Of a stretch of DNA of 64,000 nucleotides, positions 34,930 through 44,196 are shown piece after piece. A model generated the notes under the pieces. It had not been told where the DNA came from. It saw nothing but the letters and a program-made list of their open reading frames with translations, and made no database searches. Made by a program: the position numbers and the translations under genes. Location of the stretch: assembly GCF_021206925.1 (NCBI RefSeq), contig NZ_JAJPRF010000011.1:1-64000 (forward strand), given 5' to 3'. This DNA comes from Rhodoflexus caldus (GTDB taxonomy: Bacteria; Bacteroidota; Bacteroidia; Cytophagales; Thermoflexibacteraceae). The number at the start of each line of letters is the position of its first letter. Positions within the stretch are counted from its first letter, which is position 1.

Positions 34930-35473
34930 AAAACGCTTTTTGATAAGTGAGGGAATCCGAATTGGTTTCATGGCAGGCAGTTGTGTAGCGGTTGCAGACC
35001 TGCTGATTTATGGTTTTAGTATGTACGATGCCTATGATCTTCCGCTGTACTTTGGACTGATATTGATTCCCTATGTGCTGGTAGGGGTTTTGCTAATGGC
35101 TCTGATATCCCCCTTAGTTCGTACTCGTTTTTTACGTACTTTTGTTATCAGTTTTTCTGCCTACATAGTCGCATTTTTCATTATTGCATCCAATCTATTG
35201 TTGCTACATCATGTAATTGATACCGATTACAAAAACAGAATAGCGGCCGAAATTGCCAGACAATCGGTAGAAAAAGGGATTAAAATCAGGAAAAATGTTG
35301 TTGGTGAGCATCCGCCCTTGCACAATGAACAGAGCTTACAATCTTTGCGAACAGAAATTGTTAATCGCTATGAGTTAGTTACATTGATAGGTATCAATGT
35401 GGTGAATCTGATACCCATGCTGTTTTTTAGCCTGGCAGTGAGTTTGACAATTCGTCTGATGACGCGGTTGTAA
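34913..35473 (+). CDS. Four-helix membrane protein at the end of the peptide-ABC cassette
   Basis: A 186-residue membrane protein with hydrophobic segments near residues 15-35, 45-65, 75-98 and 155-182, and a charged soluble loop (about 105-150) between the third and fourth. The architecture is reminiscent of DUF4199 proteins, but the match is not strong enough to name it. It overlaps the second permease by 17 bp. As the last gene of the unit it could be an immunity or accessory subunit (inference). Confidence 0.6.
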   Translation: MILSLRKRFLISEGIRIGFMAGSCVAVADLLIYGFSMYDAYDLPLYFGLILIPYVLVGVLLMALISPLVRTRFLRTFVISFSAYIVAFFIIASNLLLLHHVIDTDYKNRIAAEIARQSVEKGIKIRKNVVGEHPPLHNEQSLQSLRTEIVNRYELVTLIGINVVNLIPMLFFSLAVSLTIRLMTRL

Positions 35474-35502
35474 TCGCAGTCTAAAAAGTATTCCTGAGCA
35501 GT

Positions 35503-36273
35503 CTACGTCCTAACCTTCAACCCGTCGTAGGCCAGTCGTACATTGGGCGGAAGTTCTTTGCTCACTTCGGCGTGCAGCCCGAGGTGGTGGCTGATGTGGG
35601 TCAGATAGGCCATGCGTGGCTGAATGCGCTCCACTACTGCCAACGCCTCTTCCAGATTGAAGTGCGAAATATGTGTTTCCTTGCGCAAGGCATTGATAAT
35701 CAGTATTTCAGAGCCTTCTATTTTCGCCATTTCTTCGGGGGCAATGTAGTTGGCATCGGTGATATAGGTCAGATTACCGAAGCGAAAGCCCAGCACAGGC
35801 AGTTTGTAGTGCATTACCTCAACAGGTACAATGGTCGTTTGCCCGTCGTCCATCACAAACGGATTTTTTGTAATCTCCCGCAGGGCAACGTTGGGCGTAC
35901 CCGGGTATTTAATCGGTGAGAAAACGTAGGCAAATTCCTGTTTCAATTGTTGTATAACTCTATCGGTAGCATACACGGGCATATCGCGATTGTCTTTAAA
36001 GTTGAATGAACGGATGTCGTCCATGCCTGCCGTGTGGTCTTTGTGCGCATGAGTGAACAGAATGGCATCTACATGCGTAATATTTTCGCGCAGCATCTGC
36101 TGGCGAAAATCAGGCCCTGTGTCTATGACCAGACTGTAGCCGTTGAATTTTACATGCACCGATGTGCGCAGGCGCTTATCGCGGAAGTCAAGCGAACAAC
36201 ATACCTCACAAGCGCAGGCAATAACGGGAACGCCTTGTGAAGTACCTGTTCCTAAAAACGTCAGTTCTGTCAT
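35503..36273 (-). CDS. MBL-fold metallo-hydrolase (PhnP-like)
   Basis: A 256-residue metallo-beta-lactamase-fold enzyme. It starts LTFLGTGTSQGVPVIACACEV, with the GTGTS motif and Cys-rich loop typical of PhnP-related phosphodiesterases. Metal ligands are in THAHKDH (His75, His77, Asp79, His80) and later in YITDANYI and AYLTHISHHLGLH. It probably hydrolyses a cyclic phosphate or other phosphodiester. The start overlaps the end of the upstream membrane-protein gene by 4 bp (ATGA), so the two are co-translated. Substrate uncertain; no phosphonate genes adjoin it. Confidence 0.85.
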   Translation of the reverse strand: MTELTFLGTGTSQGVPVIACACEVCCSLDFRDKRLRTSVHVKFNGYSLVIDTGPDFRQQMLRENITHVDAILFTHAHKDHTAGMDDIRSFNFKDNRDMPVYATDRVIQQLKQEFAYVFSPIKYPGTPNVALREITKNPFVMDDGQTTIVPVEVMHYKLPVLGFRFGNLTYITDANYIAPEEMAKIEGSEILIINALRKETHISHFNLEEALAVVERIQPRMAYLTHISHHLGLHAEVSKELPPNVRLAYDGLKVRT

Positions 36274-37715
36274 TGTACCTTTACGGCGCTTATGCCGAAA
36301 TATTTTGCAAAATCTTTGTTAGAAACTTTATGCTCCGGATTTTCAGTTAATTCTTCAAACATAAGCAATTCCATGTGAGTATCAATCGGCGGAAGCAGCA
36401 AAGTGTCCTGCGGATGTGCTTTTTTGTGTGCTGCAATGCGCTTGTATCGCTCTTGGTGGTCTTTGTCGTAGCGCACCGCATCGCCGTTGAGCAAAGTCAG
36501 CCATGCCACACCAATTTTTGTGTTCGGAGAGTAGAGTTTTACCATACTTGTTGCCAGTAATACTACCACCGCATACGCAGGAATTTTGCCCCATCGTAGT
36601 TGCCATTTCTGTTGAAGATAACCCACCCAGCAGGCAACATTGGCAAACCAAAAAAACAGAAACCAAAAAAAAGCGATGTTTTCAATGCGGACAAAAATGT
36701 ATATAAAACCCGTTACCCAATAGTAGGGGAACACTGCTGCGAAAATAACAGCAACTATGAGTGCTGCCATCGGTAGAGGTGGCAAGCGGAGGAAATGTGT
36801 GGCAGGTAAACGGTACATCAGGCGGGACAAAAGCGGTACGCACAACAGTGTAAAAATCCAGAGGGTGCTATTTGCTGCCCATGAAGCAAAGATGGGCAAT
36901 TGCATCAGTAAACCTGTTACTACACGCTGCCATTGGAAAGATTCGGAGTGAATATTTATCCTTGCCTGTGTACCGCCCAGCAGCCCGTAGAGCAGCAAGC
37001 CCATTCCCAAACAGGCGGCAATAGTTAGCCATTGTAAGGTTCTTTGTTGCCGCTGTGCCTGAATATCGGTTAAAAACCATGCAGTCAGCCCCATGATGCC
37101 AAAAAAAGCAAGCACACTAATGGCGACTGCCTCACTGATGCCGGGTAGTAACAGCGCAAGAATGGCGGCGATGATAGTTTCTTTTTGTGTGAGGATTTCG
37201 CCCCGCAACAGCGGCGCGGCAACCCCCAGCAGCACCCAAACGGCAATAAACGCCGTGGCATAAACCACCGCCGAGGAATACCAGTACCACAACTCAACCG
37301 CCGAGCGCACATAGGCAAAAAAAATGGCACAATAGCCCAAACTAATCGCTATTAACCACCTGAAAGTCAGTTGCTTCAACCATAAGCGATGCATAAAATA
37401 ACAACAGGCGGCAATAAAGCCCCCCATAAAAACCATCGGTACAAAGCGGAAGGCATCAAAGTTGTCAAAAGCCAGCGGATTCAGCCCTTGTAACAAAGTA
37501 GAAACGTAGCGACCGTTCCAGTGCTGCAAAAAATAGCTGTAAAATCCCCAATAGCCATGTTCTTTTATCAGCAGCGCTACCGAGTAATCGTCCCAGGGGG
37601 CGGGATGATTGAACAGCGATACGATAAAAAATGGCAACAAGCCAGCAGCAAAAACAAGTATCAAGGCAAGCGGCAATAATTGCTTTGTGATGATAGTTTC
37701 ACGCTGTTTTTTCAT
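36270..37715 (-). CDS. Polytopic membrane protein, DUF6056-like
   Basis: A 481-residue inner-membrane protein with about ten hydrophobic helices. The first periplasmic loop carries HPAPWDDYSVALLIKEHGYWGF and YFLQHWNGRYVSTLL. The acidic DD pair and WNGRY motif are typical of membrane glycosyltransferase-like DUF6056 proteins, with a GT-C-like layout. The C-terminal ~70 residues are soluble. A lipid-linked sugar donor would be expected for such a fold, but this is not proven. Co-transcribed with the MBL hydrolase (4-bp overlap). Confidence 0.7.
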   Translation of the reverse strand: MKKQRETIITKQLLPLALILVFAAGLLPFFIVSLFNHPAPWDDYSVALLIKEHGYWGFYSYFLQHWNGRYVSTLLQGLNPLAFDNFDAFRFVPMVFMGGFIAACCYFMHRLWLKQLTFRWLIAISLGYCAIFFAYVRSAVELWYWYSSAVVYATAFIAVWVLLGVAAPLLRGEILTQKETIIAAILALLLPGISEAVAISVLAFFGIMGLTAWFLTDIQAQRQQRTLQWLTIAACLGMGLLLYGLLGGTQARINIHSESFQWQRVVTGLLMQLPIFASWAANSTLWIFTLLCVPLLSRLMYRLPATHFLRLPPLPMAALIVAVIFAAVFPYYWVTGFIYIFVRIENIAFFWFLFFWFANVACWVGYLQQKWQLRWGKIPAYAVVVLLATSMVKLYSPNTKIGVAWLTLLNGDAVRYDKDHQERYKRIAAHKKAHPQDTLLLPPIDTHMELLMFEELTENPEHKVSNKDFAKYFGISAVKVQ

Positions 37716-37731
37716 GAATTCGCCGGATAAA

Positions 37732-37763
37732 TTGCACCCCTTGTGGGAAAAATTGTATTTTTG
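37732..37763 (+). promoter_or_regulatory. Promoter of the porV2-porU2 pair
   Basis: TTG at 37732-37734, a 21-nt spacer and a perfect -7 element TATTTTTG at 37756-37763. The leader to the start codon at 37784 would be about 12-15 nt. Confidence 0.65.
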
Positions 37764-37783
37764 AACAGACTCTCCCCGAAGGT

Positions 37784-38905
37784 ATGAAGACCTGTAAAGT
37801 TATCTTATTTTCGCTGTTGATGAGTGCTGCTGCCTTGCCAACTTTAGCGCAGGGCATTTCCGCACCTAAATACAGCAATGATTTTTTAAGTATTGGCGTG
37901 GGTGCGCGCGCCTTGGCAATGGGTGGTGCGCAGGCAGCAGTGGCGAACGATGTTACAGCTGCCTTTTGGAATCCTGCCGGCCTGTTGCATATCAAAAAGC
38001 CCTTTCAGGCATCGTTGATGCACTCTGAATATTTTGGCGGCGTAGCCAATTACGACTATGCAGGCATCGCCGCCAAGTTAGACGAAAGCGGCGCCATTGG
38101 TTTTTCCCTCATTCGCATGGGGATTGATAACATCCCCGACACACGCCTGCTCATTGCACCCGACGGCTCCGTGAACTATAACAACGTAGGCTCATTTGCC
38201 GATGCTTCGTATGCATTCCTGCTGTCCTATGCGCGGGAAAGTTCGCTGCTCAAAGGATTGAAGGGGGGAGCTAATCTCAAAATTATCCACCGCACGGCCG
38301 GTGCTTTTGCCAATGCGTGGGGCTTTGGGCTGGACGTGGGCGCGCAACTGCAACGGGGCAAATGGTGGTTTGGCGTTGCGGGCAGAGATATTACAAGCAC
38401 TTTCAACGTATGGAACTACAACTCGGAAAGCGTATTTGAAATTTTTTCGCAAACGGGCAACCAAATCCCGACCAATGCCATAGAATTGACCCTGCCGCGC
38501 ATTGTGGCAGATGCCGCCCGCGAAATTCCGTTGGGTGAAGATATGGGCGCAGTGCTTACGGCAGGCTTCACCTTTACTACCGATGGCAAGCGGAACACTT
38601 TGCTTCGCACCGATGTGATTTCTGCTGATATACAGGCAGGAATGGAATGGCACTACAAGCAAACGTTTTTCCTGCGCGGCGGCGTTAGCAATTTTCAGCG
38701 CCTGCAAAACTTTGATAAAAGCTACTATACGCAGATGCAGCCGAGCTTCGGGCTGGGTTTTCGCATCCTGAATTTTCAGATAGACTATGCGCTGGCAAAT
38801 GCCCTGCGTTCCGATGCAGTACTTTACTCACACGTATTCAGCCTGCGCGGCGACTTTGAAAAAGCAAAAACGGATAAACAAAAGACCAAAAAAACCAAGC
38901 GATGA
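37784..38905 (+). CDS. porV2: PorV/PorQ-family type IX secretion outer-membrane protein, PorV2-like
   Basis: A 373-residue exported beta-barrel. Signal peptide ends at TLA-QG. It has the PorV/PorQ family opening FLSIGVGARALAMGGAQAAV, then VTAAFWNPAGLLHI and HSEYFGGVANYDYAGIAAKL, as in FadL-type barrels of the type IX system. PorV carries secreted cargo to the PorU sortase on the cell surface. This copy sits directly before a very long sortase and overlaps it (38902-38905), so I read the two as the PorV2-PorU2 pair seen in Cytophagales. The name rests on context. The tail is Lys-rich. Confidence 0.75.
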   Translation: MKTCKVILFSLLMSAAALPTLAQGISAPKYSNDFLSIGVGARALAMGGAQAAVANDVTAAFWNPAGLLHIKKPFQASLMHSEYFGGVANYDYAGIAAKLDESGAIGFSLIRMGIDNIPDTRLLIAPDGSVNYNNVGSFADASYAFLLSYARESSLLKGLKGGANLKIIHRTAGAFANAWGFGLDVGAQLQRGKWWFGVAGRDITSTFNVWNYNSESVFEIFSQTGNQIPTNAIELTLPRIVADAAREIPLGEDMGAVLTAGFTFTTDGKRNTLLRTDVISADIQAGMEWHYKQTFFLRGGVSNFQRLQNFDKSYYTQMQPSFGLGFRILNFQIDYALANALRSDAVLYSHVFSLRGDFEKAKTDKQKTKKTKR

Positions 38906-41900
38906 AACGGCTTATTATGTGCTGCCTGTTATTGCTGACAGCATGGGCAGCCCACTCACAACGATTTGGCAATGAGTGGATTGACTATCAGCAAACCTAT
39001 TACAAAATCCCTGTTCGTGCAGAGGGGATTTATCGCATCCTGCCTGCCGACTTGCAAGCGGCGGGTTTATCAACTGCCACCATTGACCCCCGCAACATCC
39101 GCATGTTTTTCCGCGGAAGGGAAATTGCCATCAATGTGGTTGGTGAAAGCGACGGACGATTTGATGCGGCAGACTACATAGAGTTTTTTGGTCGGCCGGC
39201 AGGGTTAGACCTGATTTTGCCCATGTACGAAACCCCCGACCATGTAACCAACCTGTATGCGAACTTTTACGAAGGTACAGCCTACTATTTCCTGACTGTC
39301 GGCAATACTCGCGGCAAACGCATGGCCGTAGTGGCAGAGCGCAACAATAGCATCCCCGCCGAGACCTACCACATGCAGGAGATTATAGATTCCCGCAACG
39401 GTAACTTTGTGAACGGCGTGCTTTTCCCTACTACCATTATCAACAACAACGATGTCGGCGGACTTTTCTCGCATTTCAACGAAGGAAAAGGTTTGGTCGT
39501 GCTTAGTTTTCGCCCCTCCACTACTATTACCAATCGTACCTATGCCTTGCAGGACGTGGTGCAGCCACGCGGCGATTTGATAGTAAAACCCCGAGCCGTC
39601 ATACGCGTGGCCGGGCGCAACAATACCCTCCACGATGTGGATATGTTTTTAGGCACGACTGCTGCCAATCAAACTCGTGTGGCCAATGCCCGTTTCCAGA
39701 ATTATTCGGTAGTGGACTTGGTGGCCAATCTGGACTCAACTTTCCGCTTCCCTTCGCCTTCGGGCAATTTGCTGATGGGCTACCGTGTCAATCGGGTAGA
39801 GCGCGCCGATGAGGAAGTGGCTATCGGGCATTTTTACCTGACCTATCCGCAGGGCTTCAATTTGCAGGGCAGTACTTTCCGCAAGTTCAACCTGAACCCT
39901 AACACCAACGGTACTTCACGCATCGTGCTGACCAACGTACCTGCCAATACTCGCCTGTTAGACATTACCGACGAAGGCAACGTCAGCATCATGAACGGGG
40001 AAAGTGCAGGCGGCGGGCTTTCAGTAGTTGTGCCTAATACGCTGCGCGGTCGTGTGCTGTATGCAGATGCTCGCATTACGCGCCCTACGGGTATCACACG
40101 CATGAATTTCCGCCGTTTGCCGGTAGAAACCTCCGATTACCTGATTGTTTCCCATCCGATTGTGCGCCGTCCTTCGGGCAATATCCCCGACCCGGCACAG
40201 GCATATGCCAACTACCGCGCATCGGCCAAAGGGGGCAACTATCGCCCTTTGTTGGTCAATGTGGACGAACTTTTTGACCAGTTTACCGAAGGTGAACCCA
40301 ACCCGTTGGCCATTCGCCGCTTTGCTGATTATGCATTGGCAAATGGCAACCCCAAGTTTTTGTTCCTGTTGGGCAAAGGCTTACAGATTTCAGCTTTTCA
40401 CTACATGAACCCGGGTTCCATAGCTGCATGGACACAGATTCCGCCCTATGGCAGCCCCGGTTCGGACAATGAAATTACGGCAGGGCTGGCAGGTTTTCCC
40501 AAGCACGTACCTGCAATTCCTACCGGCCGACTGCCGGCATTTGACCCTTCGCATGTGGTGAATTACCTCAATAAGGTGATTGAGTATGAGGAATTTGCAT
40601 TTGACGATTTATGGAAAAAGAACGTGCTGCACCTCAGCGGCGGTTTTACGGCCTCGGAAAATGCCCTGTTCCGCGCTTATGTGGACGGCTTTGCGGAAGT
40701 AGCGCAAGGCGACTTTCTGGGGGCTAAGGTAGAAACCACTTCCAAGAAAACCACCGACTTTGTAGAGTTTATCAACATCCGCGACCAAGTAAACCGCGGG
40801 CTGGGGCTGATTACCTTCTATGGCCACGCCGCACTGGATTTTACCGATATTGATATCGGGCGGGTTTCCAACACTACGCTGGGCTATAACAACCGCCGCC
40901 GCTATCCGATGGTAATTGTGAACGGCTGCGGCTCGGGTGATGTTTTTCAATACAACATTTCATTGGCCGAAGACTGGCTGAATACTGCCCAACGCGGTGC
41001 GGTGATTTGGCTGGCACATGGACACTTAGGCTTTGCCGGGCCACTGCGTTCCTACACGCAAATTTTCTACGAAAACGTATTGGGCAAGCGCGAAAATATC
41101 AATCTGCCCATCGGCAAAGCCATGCAGAACTTCCTGACAGACTACCTGCAACGCTCACCGACCGATTTCAGCATTGCCAATGCACAGCAGTTTATTCTGG
41201 CGGGAGACCCTGCCCTGCATCTGTTCAGAGCACCGCAACCCGACTATGCCATCAGCAACGACAAAGTATTTATCAACGGATTCAACAATGCGCGGGTGAT
41301 TACGGCACAGGCAGACTCTTTCCGCATAGGTATGGTGGTTTCCAATTTCGGCATTACCGACCGCAACGAGCTGACCGTATCCATCCGCCGAACTTACTCC
41401 GATGGCTCGGTAGATATCCTGCCTGTGCGTGCCTTCAATCCGGTGCGCTATCAGGATACACTGTACTTCACCGTAGTCAATCCACGCAATTCGCAAAATC
41501 GCATTTTCGGCATGAATCGCTTTGAAATTACGGTAGATGCAGAAAACCGCGTGGCCGAACTGCGGGAAGACAATAATACCGCCATTTTCAATTTCTTCTT
41601 CCTGCGCGGTACGATGATTCCGCTTGCACCCAAGGAGTTCAGCATTGTCAGCCGACAGCCTGTGCCGTTTATTGCACAGAACTCCGACCCGTTCTCGGCA
41701 GAGCGCCGCTATCGTTTCCAGTTAGACACTTCTTACCTGTTCAACAGCAGCATCAGGCGCGATACCACCGTTTTCGGTTACATTACGGCACAATGGACAA
41801 CGGGGCTGCCCAACGTACCCGACAGTACGGTTTTCTACTGGCGCGTGCGCTATGCCGACCCGCGTGCCGATGAGGACACCACATGGGCGGAGTCCTCTTT

Positions 41901-43935
41901 TGTGTTCATTCGCAACAGCCCCGACGGTTGGTCGCAAAGCCGCCATCCGCAGTTCCGCAAAAATGAACAGCGTGCCATGCAGTTAGATTTGCAACGCCGC
42001 AAATGGAACTTTCAAGACCAAACACTCACCTTTACGGGAACGGCTTTTGGTAATGCCAATGCCAATGCGCTCAACTTTGCGCTCAATGTAAACGGACAAC
42101 CCCTGATTACCAACAGTTGCGCCCTGAATCAGCCCAGCCGTTTCTGCGTGCCGGGCGTGAGCATAGACCGTCTGCTCATTACTGCCATTGACGGACAAAC
42201 GGGACAGTTCTACCGACCAGATGCCGGCATGGATGCCTGCGGCTCGTCTTTGTTGGTGGCAGCCATTGACCAGTGCGAACTGGTTCGTGGCGATATATTG
42301 CAACAAACCTTTAATCGAGTCAAAGACGGCGACTATGTGATTGTGATGAACTCCCGCACCGTAGGTTTCAGCGGTTGGGGACAAGGCAACCTGAACGCCA
42401 TGGGCAGCATCGGTGTAAATGTGGCAACTTTCCGCACCCGCTACCCAAGCGGTGCACCCATGATTATCATCGGCAGAAAAGGAAGCCCGCAAGGCACGGC
42501 AATAGAGGCTTTTTCGGGTAACAACACCGGACAGGCTACCATTAACCATACCTTGCGCTTTACGCCCAACAACGGCACGATAACCTCCACACTGATAGGC
42601 CCTGCGGCAGAGTGGGGCAGCCTGTTCCGCCTGATTAACAATGCTGAAAATCCACAGCGCGAAAGCTGGCGATTGGATGTGTTCGGTATTGATTTTCAAG
42701 GAAATGAGCGTCAGGTGTTCAGCGATGTACGCCCCGATAACTTCTCCCTCCGCGACCTGAATCCGGCACAAATACCTTACCTGAGGCTGCGCCTGCAAGT
42801 AGTGGACAGTTTGAACCGCACACCCTATCAGTTGCAGCGCTGGCAGGTTATTTACAAAGAAGTCCCCGAAGGCATTTTGCTCTACGATACGCTTACTTAT
42901 CGGGAAAATACCACGCTCAACATCATAGAGGGCGATACGGCAAAAATCGGATTCTATTTCCTCAACATATCGGGCAACGATTTTGCGGACAGCCTGACGG
43001 TAGAATATCGCATTGAAAATACGCAGACAGGAGTTGCCTCCACGCGTCGTATGCGCATTGTTGCGCCCAAGCGCAATGAACAAACCTACTTCCGCGTGCC
43101 GATTAATTCGCTGGAATTTTTGGGTGAAAACCGCATGACCGTAACCGTCAATCCGCGCATACAGCCCGAGCAGGTCTATGAAAACAACGTGTTGCAGGTG
43201 CGCTTCCGAACCAAACCCGACGATATCAACCCCGTGCTGGATGTGGCCATAGACGGGCGGCAGATTATGGACGGGGAAATTGTTTCGCCCGAGCCGTTTA
43301 TTATCATCACGTTGAAAGATGAAAACAAACGACTCATCAAACGCGACACCAGCGGATGGGATATCCGCATAGGGTTAAATACACCCAACGCCGAGATGCG
43401 CCGGATTAACTTTAACGACCCCAACCTGAATTGGCGGGTGGATGCTTCGGGCAGATTCATTATTGAATATCGTTCTAACAAACTGCCCAACGGCAGCTAT
43501 CTGCTCACCGTACAGGCACGGGATGTTACGGGCAATCCTTCGGGCAGAGAACCTTACCGCATCACTTTCCGCGTCATCAACGAAACAACGGTAACAAATT
43601 TCTATCCTTATCCGAATCCGTTTTCTACCAATGTGCGCTTCGTATTCACCCTCACGGGCGAAATTCCCGAAGATATCCGCATTCAGATTATGACCGTTTC
43701 GGGCAAGGTAGTCAAAACTATTTTCAAGGATGACTTAGGGCCGCTGCAAATCGGCAATAATATCAGCCAGTATGCATGGGACGGTACCGACGAGTTCGGC
43801 GACCAGTTGGCACGTGGTGTGTACCTGTACAAGGTAGATGTGCGCAAAGCAGGCGGAGAGGATTTTGACCGCCGCCCGACTGCTGCCGACGACATGTTTA
43901 GGCAGGGCTACGGGAAATTGTACCTGATGAAGTAG
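38902..43935 (+). CDS. porU2: Type IX secretion C25-family sortase, PorU2-like
   Basis: A 1677-residue exported protein, longer than classical PorU (about 1150-1300). Signal peptide to about AAHS-QR. The gingipain-type (C25) catalytic domain lies around residues 430-770, with His642 in ITFYGHAALDF and Cys676 in VIVNGCGSGDVFQ. These are expected to form the transpeptidase pair that removes type IX signals and attaches cargo to lipopolysaccharide. Beta-sandwich and Ig-like segments follow. The last ~90 residues (NFYPYPNPFSTNVRF..., VSGKVVKTI, WDGTDEFGDQLARGVYLYKV) form a FlgD-like/type IX C-terminal domain. Overlaps porV2 by 4 bp. Its own substrates are not in the window, apart from the broken protease near 55 kb. 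Confidence 0.82.
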   Translation: MKRLIMCCLLLLTAWAAHSQRFGNEWIDYQQTYYKIPVRAEGIYRILPADLQAAGLSTATIDPRNIRMFFRGREIAINVVGESDGRFDAADYIEFFGRPAGLDLILPMYETPDHVTNLYANFYEGTAYYFLTVGNTRGKRMAVVAERNNSIPAETYHMQEIIDSRNGNFVNGVLFPTTIINNNDVGGLFSHFNEGKGLVVLSFRPSTTITNRTYALQDVVQPRGDLIVKPRAVIRVAGRNNTLHDVDMFLGTTAANQTRVANARFQNYSVVDLVANLDSTFRFPSPSGNLLMGYRVNRVERADEEVAIGHFYLTYPQGFNLQGSTFRKFNLNPNTNGTSRIVLTNVPANTRLLDITDEGNVSIMNGESAGGGLSVVVPNTLRGRVLYADARITRPTGITRMNFRRLPVETSDYLIVSHPIVRRPSGNIPDPAQAYANYRASAKGGNYRPLLVNVDELFDQFTEGEPNPLAIRRFADYALANGNPKFLFLLGKGLQISAFHYMNPGSIAAWTQIPPYGSPGSDNEITAGLAGFPKHVPAIPTGRLPAFDPSHVVNYLNKVIEYEEFAFDDLWKKNVLHLSGGFTASENALFRAYVDGFAEVAQGDFLGAKVETTSKKTTDFVEFINIRDQVNRGLGLITFYGHAALDFTDIDIGRVSNTTLGYNNRRRYPMVIVNGCGSGDVFQYNISLAEDWLNTAQRGAVIWLAHGHLGFAGPLRSYTQIFYENVLGKRENINLPIGKAMQNFLTDYLQRSPTDFSIANAQQFILAGDPALHLFRAPQPDYAISNDKVFINGFNNARVITAQADSFRIGMVVSNFGITDRNELTVSIRRTYSDGSVDILPVRAFNPVRYQDTLYFTVVNPRNSQNRIFGMNRFEITVDAENRVAELREDNNTAIFNFFFLRGTMIPLAPKEFSIVSRQPVPFIAQNSDPFSAERRYRFQLDTSYLFNSSIRRDTTVFGYITAQWTTGLPNVPDSTVFYWRVRYADPRADEDTTWAESSFVFIRNSPDGWSQSRHPQFRKNEQRAMQLDLQRRKWNFQDQTLTFTGTAFGNANANALNFALNVNGQPLITNSCALNQPSRFCVPGVSIDRLLITAIDGQTGQFYRPDAGMDACGSSLLVAAIDQCELVRGDILQQTFNRVKDGDYVIVMNSRTVGFSGWGQGNLNAMGSIGVNVATFRTRYPSGAPMIIIGRKGSPQGTAIEAFSGNNTGQATINHTLRFTPNNGTITSTLIGPAAEWGSLFRLINNAENPQRESWRLDVFGIDFQGNERQVFSDVRPDNFSLRDLNPAQIPYLRLRLQVVDSLNRTPYQLQRWQVIYKEVPEGILLYDTLTYRENTTLNIIEGDTAKIGFYFLNISGNDFADSLTVEYRIENTQTGVASTRRMRIVAPKRNEQTYFRVPINSLEFLGENRMTVTVNPRIQPEQVYENNVLQVRFRTKPDDINPVLDVAIDGRQIMDGEIVSPEPFIIITLKDENKRLIKRDTSGWDIRIGLNTPNAEMRRINFNDPNLNWRVDASGRFIIEYRSNKLPNGSYLLTVQARDVTGNPSGREPYRITFRVINETTVTNFYPYPNPFSTNVRFVFTLTGEIPEDIRIQIMTVSGKVVKTIFKDDLGPLQIGNNISQYAWDGTDEFGDQLARGVYLYKVDVRKAGGEDFDRRPTAADDMFRQGYGKLYLMK

Positions 43936-43951
43936 GTTTTTTGAAATAACA

Positions 43952-43983
43952 TTTGGCCATAAAAGAAAGCCGTGCTAAATTTG
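43952..43983 (+). promoter_or_regulatory. Promoter of rpmH-rnpA
   Basis: TTTG at 43952-43955, exactly 20 nt, then TAAATTTG at 43976-43983: a perfect Bacteroidota -33/-7 pair. The rpmH start codon is 22 bp further on. Confidence 0.8.
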
Positions 43984-44005
43984 CAGCCTTAAAAAGCGAA
44001 TAGTC

Positions 44006-44164
44006 ATGAAAAGAACTTACCAGCCTTCCAATCGTAAAAGGCGCAATAAGCACGGCTTCCGCGAGCGCATGTCCACTCACAATGGCCGCCGTGTATTGGC
44101 AGCCCGCCGTGCAAAAGGTCGTAAAAAACTGACTGTTTCTGATGAGCCTCGTCATAAAGGTTAA
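44006..44164 (+). CDS. rpmH: Large ribosomal subunit protein bL34
   Basis: A 52-residue, very basic ribosomal protein L34. It has the invariant start [20 protein letters not shown], continuing [20 protein letters not shown] and ending [12 protein letters not shown]. Start ATG 44006. It precedes rnpA, the nearly universal order. The usual companions dnaA or yidC are absent here. Confidence 0.97.
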   Translation: MKRTYQPSNRKRRNKHGFRERMSTHNGRRVLAARRAKGRKKLTVSDEPRHKG

Positions 44165-44196
44165 TCCGAAACCCCAAAAAATGAGCGTGTAAGGTT

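Noticed and set aside
38192-38707. Long antisense frames within porV2, porU2 (for example 41983-43083) and other genes
   Set aside because: They are shadows of strongly coding genes, with no start signals or family features of their own.
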